From JBBATK01 sp044228285 (lineage in GTDB: Bacteria > Bacteroidota > Ignavibacteria > Kapaibacteriales > NICIL-2), in contig JBGAVD010000009.1 in NCBI GenBank assembly GCA_044228285.1, positions 1 to 64,000 on the forward strand: a DNA stretch of 64,000 nucleotides, given 5' to 3'. Under the pieces are notes generated by a model. It ran no database searches, was not told where the DNA came from, and was given only the letters and a program-made list of their open reading frames with translations. Of this stretch, positions 53,652 through 61,343 are shown one piece after another; within the stretch, counting starts at the first letter, position 1; every line of letters starts with the position of its first letter. The position numbers and the translations under genes are program-made.

Positions 53652-56600
53652 ATGAAAGTCATCTCGTTCAATCGCCTCTGTATCTTAGCCTTCGCCCTCA
53701 GTCTTGCGTATTGCAATATTGATCTACAGGCAACAACACAGCAGCACATCCGGAGTTATTACGCGAAAGATCTCAAACCAATTGATTCAACGCGGGCTTT
53801 AGATAGTATTCGGATGCAAACCCGACTTGAGTCTGTGATAGACTCTTTGCGAGTTCGTAGAGAAGGACGACCAGACGTTGCTTCTTGTACCACAACACTG
53901 GTCCTCTCGCTGAACAATGAACTCGCGGTTGTCCCGAGCCATTCATTTAGTGTCCGCATCGAGGGAGTACTCGAGAGTGTGTTGGCATACGGAATGACGA
54001 GCCCACCACGTCGTGACTCCTTTCACCTCACCTTGGACTATGACCCGAACAGCACCACGTACCGCGCCCGCGATGCCATGAGCTTTCAGCACCTGGTGCA
54101 CTCAAACATTCAATGTGTTGTGCGTTACAATGGTGTGGCATTGAGCAGCATTGTGCCCGACTCGCTGTTTCGCTTCGACATTGTGACCGAAGCTGAAGTC
54201 TATTACAAACCCGACCCCTCACAGGTCCCAACGATGCACAGCATCTTGGTTGACAGCGCTGCACGATACCTGCAGCTCAGCTGGTCCTACCTTCCATGGG
54301 CTGAGTATTATGAGGTTGAGTATGTGTACGTCGACGATTATTCATCGACAACAGCTGCAAAAGAGGTGTCAACACTGCGTTATAACTGTCGTCGCGATGC
54401 TATTCGTTTGCGTAGTACCCTAAACAGCCTTGAGATTCCGCTCGTGTTCGAGCAAGGATATATCGTTGCTCGAGTGCGTGCCGTAGGCATGAAAGGCGAG
54501 AGCTTCTCAATTCCGGTACTTGGTCAATGGTCACTTCCCGATGAAGGTACCATAGCGCTTGGGCCAGGAGTGTTTCATGTATCAAACAGTTATGTTCACG
54601 AAGCTGATCGTTTAAACTGGGTGCATGTATCTGGTTTCGATGAGTCTGGGAATCGCACAGATCTTCTTTCGTACTCCGATGCTACGCATCGGACTCGGCA
54701 GCGTGTGGAAGCATCGCCAGCAGATAATAGAGTTCGCATCTCTGAGAGCTTCTACGATCATCAGGGACGTCCAACCATTAGTACATTAGCCGCACCTGCA
54801 CGTCCTCTCGGCTCTGGCTTAACACCAGAACCACGACTGCAGATCGGTTCGCCAACTGGCTTCTCACCTGGATCACTTCGGCTCCGTTCGGAGGACGTTG
54901 CAACTCAACCTGTTCGAAACTTCCCATACATCAGTGGATCTGTGCAACAGCGTATTCGCACATGGAATGGTAGTGGAGTGCCACACGTAGGTAGTCGTGG
55001 AGGTGCCTCTGCATTCGGGATTAACCCTCATGCGGTTGATGAGCTTGCCGACCCAATCAATCGCTACGATGTGCCTGAGTTCATCGATCTCTTTAGCTAC
55101 CGAAGCACGAAAGCACGTTTAGGATTCGTGCCAGACTTCAATGTCAGTACAGAGGGCAGAAGTCCAACAAGGGACTTATATGACCGTGCCGACAGTCTTT
55201 GTTCTGCATCAGCATTTCGATTTGGCACGCAAAGCGGTGCCGGGAATTACTTCTCTTCCGATAATCCTGAACAAGCTCGTTGGCAAGCCTTTGTTCCCTC
55301 AGCTCAGGGGTATCCTTATGTGCAAATGAAGTATGCAAGCGATGGGAGTGGACAGGTTAGCGAGTCAAGCATGCCCGGATTGTCACATGCCTTTGGCTCT
55401 GGTCATACCGAACGATTCTACTTCGGTACACCAGCCCAGGCAGAACTTGATCGCTTTTTCGGAAGTGCTGCGGGCATAGCCTCTTTCTATCGCAAGACAT
55501 TGATGATCGATGAGAATGGGCAAGGACATGTTACAATCACCGATCTGAAAGGTAACATGGTCCTTAGCGGACTTAGCGGCGGTAGCGCATCAAATCTTGT
55601 AGCTTTGAGTGGTGTTGAGCAACGACTTGTTAGTGTTGACTTGATTGAAGAAAATTCAGTCCTGAATAGTGCTGAACAGTCATGGGAGACATCAAAGCAG
55701 ATTGTAGTATCAAACAACAATACCCGTCTGCAACTTGAGTATCGCGTGAATACACCGCAACTGCCAGGCACTCAATGCAACGGACGTGCTATCTGTCTTG
55801 ATTGTGTGTACGACCTGGACATTCGCCTGACGGATCAGTGCGGCAACGAACTCTTTCATCATCTCTCTACCATTGGGAATCTCGTGGAGTTGATGCGCTG
55901 CAATCCTGTATCGATTCGCATCAACGACAGTCTGCTTCTTGCTCGTGGCAGCTATCTACTCACAAAAAAGTTGCGCGTTAATGCTGCGGCTATTGATAGA
56001 CGTATTGAACAGTACCGGGCTGAATACACGTGTCGTGACACCAGTGTATTGACTCTGCCAGATATCGATGCTTCGTGCAATCCTCCTTGTAATACCTGTA
56101 TCTTGTTGAACTCAAGCGCAGTTCGCATTCGACGTCGCGATGGCTCCAACCCGAGCATAGCTTTCAGCAAACGCAAAGCTGGGAATCGTATAGGATGTGC
56201 GCGCGATTGTATTGATGCAGGCTTAGGCGAGTTGAGTCTGGCTTTTCAGTCTATGCTTAGCGAGGTAAGTCCTGGAGGCCAATACGGTAGATACCTCGAT
56301 ACCATGATGCGCGATGAAGCGAGTCCCTTAGGCATGGTCCATCCTGACATCCATGCTCTCTCCGTCTTTAACACAGATAACCAACTTCCGCTGCTCAATG
56401 CGCATTGGAGAAATCCGATGTTCGAGTATCAAACGTCGTCTGGCGACACAGCTTGGATCGAGATTGATGCAGATGACAAACCAGAGCATCGCTCTCCCAG
56501 CGCTGAGATTCGCAACATTGATGGAAAGAGGTTTGTACTTCCAAAGTATCTCAATCATCTTGATGACTTCATCGCTGCATGGCAAAGCCAATGGGCAGAG

Positions 56601-59600
56601 TCGATGGTTGCTTATCATCCGGAGTATGAGCACTATCTCTGGTCACTCGAGAACCGCAATAGTTTTAGCTTCGATTCTCTGATGCTTGCGCATGATACTC
56701 TTGCTGCAGCCCGGGCTGTGGGCGCTGCCGATATTACACGAGATCCCTTCTTTGCATCAAGTTCAGCTCGAAGAGCTGAACTTGATGCAAAACTCAATCG
56801 CTGGTTTGTTGATGGCTCAACAGTCATCAGTGCGCAACAAATGGCAGTCGCAATGGTGAATTGTGCTAACCCAAACTTCAATGCTGCGGAGTTCAGAGAG
56901 TGTTACAACACGAAGTCACTCTATGGAACTCCTGGGTCTGAGAACAAGGAGTGGGTTGCCTTCCGTGGTTTCTATCGCAGTGCAAAGCTTGCTATCCTCA
57001 ACAACGAGCGAAATGCGAGTATTGTACGACGTGGTGGTTTTGACAACCGAAGCATCGGTGGAAGTTCTGATGTGGCTGCAGATCCACTCTATGCTGGTCA
57101 AAAAAGAGTATTCAAAACTGCCGAGGATGCCTTCATCGAAACTGATGCAGTAGACCTGACGGGTCCGGCTCCTTCTGCGGAACTACTAGCAAGAATTCTT
57201 GCTTTCTCGCAAGCGAAACAGCGTGAGCGATTTGCCGACTGTGGCGTTTGCCCACTTGCTATAGATATCAACACCTTTCTTAATGCCTTGGTAGTAGAGA
57301 AGAAGCTGACACAGGATCATCTCGTTGTTGCTGGCACCACGCCGCTCGTATTCTCAAAGAATATCGTCAATAGTCTGAGCCGACCAAGTGCTCTGCGCTA
57401 TGACTGGGTTCTACGTTCCGATCCACGTACGAACGTACTGGACTATGCAATTATGGTGGGAACGGAGCAAGTTGGTGATTTGCGCTTAACAAAATCAAAG
57501 AGCAACCTTCGTTGGGAAGACGTCATATTCTTTGATTGCTTGACCACGACAGCAGAGCGCAGTTTTACTCTTCGTGCAATCGACAAACATGATTCGATTG
57601 ATGTAGTACAATGTCAATCAAGCCGATTCAACGTTAGAGGCTGCACTTTCGAAGCATCATGCGCATCACTTCCATCACGCGATGAGATGCTGAGATTTCT
57701 GCAGTTCGTTTTTGATCGAAGTAGGTATCAACAACGAGATCTTATTGTGCATCGCAATGGTGAAGTATCGCCGCACTTCGGACATAGCCTTCGAGCGCAA
57801 CACCCAGGTGCGCGCATTTGGGAGTGGGACTTCAGTGCCTTTGAGTCGGCAGCGAAGAAGTCATTCACGGCAAACTTGAAAGTGAGTATTGGAAGCGAAT
57901 TGGTGAAAGCCCGCATTGTGCAGTGTCCCTTCACCCTAAGCATCCTCGATCCGCGCATGAGTTTTGATAGCCTCGGATTCCCCTTTGCAATTCGACGAGC
58001 ATCGACAAGTCCCGGAACAACTGATGTCACGACAGCTATTGTCAGCTTCCGCAGTCGAGGTGGAATTGTGTTTGATGCGCAACTGCGCAGCTGTTATCCG
58101 CTTTTTGACTGTCAGCCTCCTGGTACCCAGCACAAGCAACGTCCAACAGTTTGTTGTCTACCCGCTCCGCGGCATATTCCTGCTGTGAACAACTGCGAGG
58201 TCGATCTTCGAGCCATTGCCCTTCGCGAGCGCGAACGTGATTTTCTCTGGCGTCGTGAGCGAGCCGCTGACTCGCTTCGTTCCGCGTTGATGACTCACTG
58301 TTTAATGAATGTTCAAGAAACATTCCGCGTTGTGTATCCTGATGATATCTATCTCGCTACACTTCGATACTTCAATCACGCAGCGGAGCTGGTCAAAACG
58401 GTACCGCCTCTTGGAGTGCATCCTTTAACAGATAGTGAAGTGTTGCGCTGTGCAGATTATCGTCGTCGATCAATAGATAGTACTGTGTACCCAGTCCATA
58501 CTCTCGTGACAGAATACCGACACACCAGCTATGGCAATGTGTGTACGAAGCAAAGTCCTGATGAAGGACTTACCACTTGGTCCTTCGACAAAGCTGGTCG
58601 CGAGCAGCTGAAACAAAATGCTGAACAGCGGAGTCGCTCAAGAGTGAGCTATAAACTGTATGACGCTTTTAATAGAGAGCGAGAGATCGGTAGTAGTGAT
58701 CAACCAGGTGATTGGAGTGCCTTTGTTAGTAGCGACTTCGTCGCTAGCAGCGTGCGCAACAAGACAGAGATTCGAAATACCAGTTATGACGAGGCGGACT
58801 ACAGCTTTGTGGGCGGCTTTGCGCAAGCAAACCTGCGAAATCGTCGTTCGATTGTTCGGTACAGCGCTCTTGGCAGAGCTACTGACTACATCGCAGGGTA
58901 CTCCTATGACGTCTTCGGTAACCTTAAAGAGTTTGTGCAATCCTATCTTGTATTAGGTCTGGCTGAAGATCAGCTCACCAAACGTATTCGATACGACTTC
59001 GATGAGTTGAGCGGTCAGATGCTGAGCATTCAGTATCAGCCAGGGAAGTCTGATCAGTTGTTGTATAGTTTTCATTACGACGAGAACAAACGTCTGAAAG
59101 TTGTGAAAAGCTCGACCTCAAACTTGATATCCGAGAGCCTGTATGATACTGAGGCTCGCTATGATTACTATCTCCATGGCCCACTTGCGCGTATGGAACT
59201 TGGGAATGATCATATCCAGGGTGTCGACTATGCCTATACCATACACGGTTGGTTGAAGGGCATCAACAGCTACTCAGCCGAGAAAGAGCGAGATATGGGT
59301 AAAGACGGAAACCGAGTGGGAGAGTGGCGCTATGGTTTGTTTTCAGAGGATGCCTTCGGAGAGTTGGTGAACTACTTTGAAGGAGACTATAGTCCTATAG
59401 GCTCAAGTGCAACAAGTTTCTTTCCGGAGAGACTAGGGGTTCTTCAATCAGACTTCTCTCGGTCATTATACTGCGGGACTATCCAAAGTACGATAACGAC
59501 AAGCGCTCAAACTGCCGTTGGTACCCAATCCACACTGGCACAAGCATACTCCTATGACCAAGCGAAGCGCTTGCGCGTCGCGAAGAGTATGAGCACCAGT

Positions 59601-61343
59601 GGCGGCGTTCTTGATGGCGCGTTTAGCAATGCGTATGCGATGACGCTTGACTATGATCTCAACGCTAACATTCAACGGTTGACAAGAAGTGGCGCAGATG
59701 GCGCACTCTTTGACGATGTACAATACCATTACAACAGTGCTAATGGCGTTAACAGACTCGATTATGTCAGCGACGCCGTTGCGGGCTACACGACGAGCCA
59801 AGCCGAGCTCCGAAATCAATCGGCAAACAACTACGGCTATGACCCAATTGGGCGAATGACGTCGATGAGAACCGAAGGCTTAGGTCGTATCCGCTACAAT
59901 GACGCTTCCCGCGTTGTAAAAGTAGAGAAGGAGACGAGTGCCGACAGCGTGGTGTACTATTATGATGCCTTTGGAAAGCGCTTTGCAAAATCATATCGTG
60001 GGCAAGTGGAATGGTCTGTGAACGGACCAGATGGAAACTCTGTAGCACTCTACACTATCAGAGATCGATCCATACGATGGACGGAGTCACCTATCTATGC
60101 TGGCAAGCGCATCGGTGTGTTTGCTCCAAACATTTCGGATTCAGCTCGCGAGCTACGAAACGATGTTGTATTCCGTGGAAAGAAGTGCTACGAACTGAGC
60201 AATCACATTGGAGATGTGTTGGCTGTTGTATCAGATAAGAAATCAGCCCTGCGCGGTAGTAGCGTTTCACGTGCCGAAGTCCGCTCTACTCGCAATTACT
60301 TCCCCTTTGGCTACCCAATGCCCCAAACTCTACAGGGAGATTCGAGTTACCGATATGGTTTCCAGGGCATGGAATCCGACGACGCCTTCCTCTCACCCGA
60401 AACCGAATACACGACCGAGCTTCGTCAATATGATCCTCGACTCTGTCGTTGGATGAGTACTGACCCAATGGCTGGTTCACTTGCTGGGGTCTCGCCCTAC
60501 CAGGCGTACGACAACAATCCATTATTACTCAAAGATCCTCGTGGTGCTCAGTCAGCCGATCCTGAGCACGATCCAGCAGCCCAGATAGCTGCCTTGGGCG
60601 ACGTCTTCAACTTTCCTGGCTACCTCATGGATCGAGCATCGGAAGCGGTTGGCAATTTTGTGGACCGCGCGCGACAAGATTTCCATAGTGCTGTAACTGG
60701 AGACTATACAGACCGCGGACGTGCTGCTGTTCTTGAGATTCATCCAGTTACGGATGCTGCTGTGTATTGGTATGAGACTGCTTCCGGTGAGACAGTAACG
60801 CCAGATGAAGCGACAGAGCTCGACAGAAATATTGGAAATGGTGTGGTAACGACTTTGATTGAGATGAATCTTCGCGAGGCCGACCCCAACTTGAGTGAGG
60901 AAGCAGTACGAGGCTTGGCGTCGACAGCCAGCGAGCTCATTCCTGTCTCATTTGGAACTAACGAACTTGTAGATGCAGCAGTCGACATACCTGTGGAAGG
61001 ATTTCAGGAAACGGTGGTGTCGGTGGCGGTACCTCGACGAGTACGTCAAGAGGTACGACGTTCTCTGGATCAGATAGACCGTCAGCTGAATCCCGGCGAA
61101 CAGGAGCCAACCCCTCGCCAGAGACGTCGTGAAGCTCGAGAAGAGCAAGAGCGCCAGGCGCGAGAAGCACGCCAAGCACTTCAAGCACTTGAGACAGACT
61201 TAAACAGACAGGCTACTACACAGCCGAGAGGTGAACGTCGGCGAAGAACTGAACAGCGTCAAGAGACCGAACGTAGACCGCGCCGTGAAAGAGCTCGACA
61301 ATCTGGTGCCGGCCAACGACCAAATTCAACAGGCCGCAGATGA
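53652..61343 (+). CDS. Giant RHS-repeat protein with RHS core and basic C-terminal tail
   Basis: This exported protein of 2563 residues has a signal peptide (MKVISFNRLCILAFALSLAY). It contains a long beta-rich N-terminal part with many cysteines, then YD/RHS repeats (about 1640-2230: TTWSFDKAGREQL, RRSIVRYSALGRATDYIAGY, RIRYDFDELSG, YNYDPIGRM-type units). The RHS-associated core YRYGFQGMESDD...YDPRLCRWMSTDPMAG...YQAYDNNPLLLKDPRG lies at about 2231-2296. Core proteins of this type form a hollow shell around a C-terminal cargo domain. The cargo here (about 2297-2563) has a helical part (AQIAALGDVFNFPGYLMDRA, DATELDRN-type segments), then about 100 residues dominated by Arg, Glu and Gln (RQRRREAREEQERQAREARQ). 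I recognise no nuclease, deaminase or other toxin motif, and no immunity gene follows. GGAGG lies upstream within the previous gene. The stop overlaps the next start as ATGA. Confidence 0.92.
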   Translation: MKVISFNRLCILAFALSLAYCNIDLQATTQQHIRSYYAKDLKPIDSTRALDSIRMQTRLESVIDSLRVRREGRPDVASCTTTLVLSLNNELAVVPSHSFSVRIEGVLESVLAYGMTSPPRRDSFHLTLDYDPNSTTYRARDAMSFQHLVHSNIQCVVRYNGVALSSIVPDSLFRFDIVTEAEVYYKPDPSQVPTMHSILVDSAARYLQLSWSYLPWAEYYEVEYVYVDDYSSTTAAKEVSTLRYNCRRDAIRLRSTLNSLEIPLVFEQGYIVARVRAVGMKGESFSIPVLGQWSLPDEGTIALGPGVFHVSNSYVHEADRLNWVHVSGFDESGNRTDLLSYSDATHRTRQRVEASPADNRVRISESFYDHQGRPTISTLAAPARPLGSGLTPEPRLQIGSPTGFSPGSLRLRSEDVATQPVRNFPYISGSVQQRIRTWNGSGVPHVGSRGGASAFGINPHAVDELADPINRYDVPEFIDLFSYRSTKARLGFVPDFNVSTEGRSPTRDLYDRADSLCSASAFRFGTQSGAGNYFSSDNPEQARWQAFVPSAQGYPYVQMKYASDGSGQVSESSMPGLSHAFGSGHTERFYFGTPAQAELDRFFGSAAGIASFYRKTLMIDENGQGHVTITDLKGNMVLSGLSGGSASNLVALSGVEQRLVSVDLIEENSVLNSAEQSWETSKQIVVSNNNTRLQLEYRVNTPQLPGTQCNGRAICLDCVYDLDIRLTDQCGNELFHHLSTIGNLVELMRCNPVSIRINDSLLLARGSYLLTKKLRVNAAAIDRRIEQYRAEYTCRDTSVLTLPDIDASCNPPCNTCILLNSSAVRIRRRDGSNPSIAFSKRKAGNRIGCARDCIDAGLGELSLAFQSMLSEVSPGGQYGRYLDTMMRDEASPLGMVHPDIHALSVFNTDNQLPLLNAHWRNPMFEYQTSSGDTAWIEIDADDKPEHRSPSAEIRNIDGKRFVLPKYLNHLDDFIAAWQSQWAESMVAYHPEYEHYLWSLENRNSFSFDSLMLAHDTLAAARAVGAADITRDPFFASSSARRAELDAKLNRWFVDGSTVISAQQMAVAMVNCANPNFNAAEFRECYNTKSLYGTPGSENKEWVAFRGFYRSAKLAILNNERNASIVRRGGFDNRSIGGSSDVAADPLYAGQKRVFKTAEDAFIETDAVDLTGPAPSAELLARILAFSQAKQRERFADCGVCPLAIDINTFLNALVVEKKLTQDHLVVAGTTPLVFSKNIVNSLSRPSALRYDWVLRSDPRTNVLDYAIMVGTEQVGDLRLTKSKSNLRWEDVIFFDCLTTTAERSFTLRAIDKHDSIDVVQCQSSRFNVRGCTFEASCASLPSRDEMLRFLQFVFDRSRYQQRDLIVHRNGEVSPHFGHSLRAQHPGARIWEWDFSAFESAAKKSFTANLKVSIGSELVKARIVQCPFTLSILDPRMSFDSLGFPFAIRRASTSPGTTDVTTAIVSFRSRGGIVFDAQLRSCYPLFDCQPPGTQHKQRPTVCCLPAPRHIPAVNNCEVDLRAIALRERERDFLWRRERAADSLRSALMTHCLMNVQETFRVVYPDDIYLATLRYFNHAAELVKTVPPLGVHPLTDSEVLRCADYRRRSIDSTVYPVHTLVTEYRHTSYGNVCTKQSPDEGLTTWSFDKAGREQLKQNAEQRSRSRVSYKLYDAFNREREIGSSDQPGDWSAFVSSDFVASSVRNKTEIRNTSYDEADYSFVGGFAQANLRNRRSIVRYSALGRATDYIAGYSYDVFGNLKEFVQSYLVLGLAEDQLTKRIRYDFDELSGQMLSIQYQPGKSDQLLYSFHYDENKRLKVVKSSTSNLISESLYDTEARYDYYLHGPLARMELGNDHIQGVDYAYTIHGWLKGINSYSAEKERDMGKDGNRVGEWRYGLFSEDAFGELVNYFEGDYSPIGSSATSFFPERLGVLQSDFSRSLYCGTIQSTITTSAQTAVGTQSTLAQAYSYDQAKRLRVAKSMSTSGGVLDGAFSNAYAMTLDYDLNANIQRLTRSGADGALFDDVQYHYNSANGVNRLDYVSDAVAGYTTSQAELRNQSANNYGYDPIGRMTSMRTEGLGRIRYNDASRVVKVEKETSADSVVYYYDAFGKRFAKSYRGQVEWSVNGPDGNSVALYTIRDRSIRWTESPIYAGKRIGVFAPNISDSARELRNDVVFRGKKCYELSNHIGDVLAVVSDKKSALRGSSVSRAEVRSTRNYFPFGYPMPQTLQGDSSYRYGFQGMESDDAFLSPETEYTTELRQYDPRLCRWMSTDPMAGSLAGVSPYQAYDNNPLLLKDPRGAQSADPEHDPAAQIAALGDVFNFPGYLMDRASEAVGNFVDRARQDFHSAVTGDYTDRGRAAVLEIHPVTDAAVYWYETASGETVTPDEATELDRNIGNGVVTTLIEMNLREADPNLSEEAVRGLASTASELIPVSFGTNELVDAAVDIPVEGFQETVVSVAVPRRVRQEVRRSLDQIDRQLNPGEQEPTPRQRRREAREEQERQAREARQALQALETDLNRQATTQPRGERRRRTEQRQETERRPRRERARQSGAGQRPNSTGRR

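Noticed and set aside
53652..61343. Calling the RHS protein a polymorphic toxin
   Set aside because: The C-terminal cargo shows no recognisable toxin motif and no immunity gene follows, so only an RHS protein with an unknown cargo is supported.
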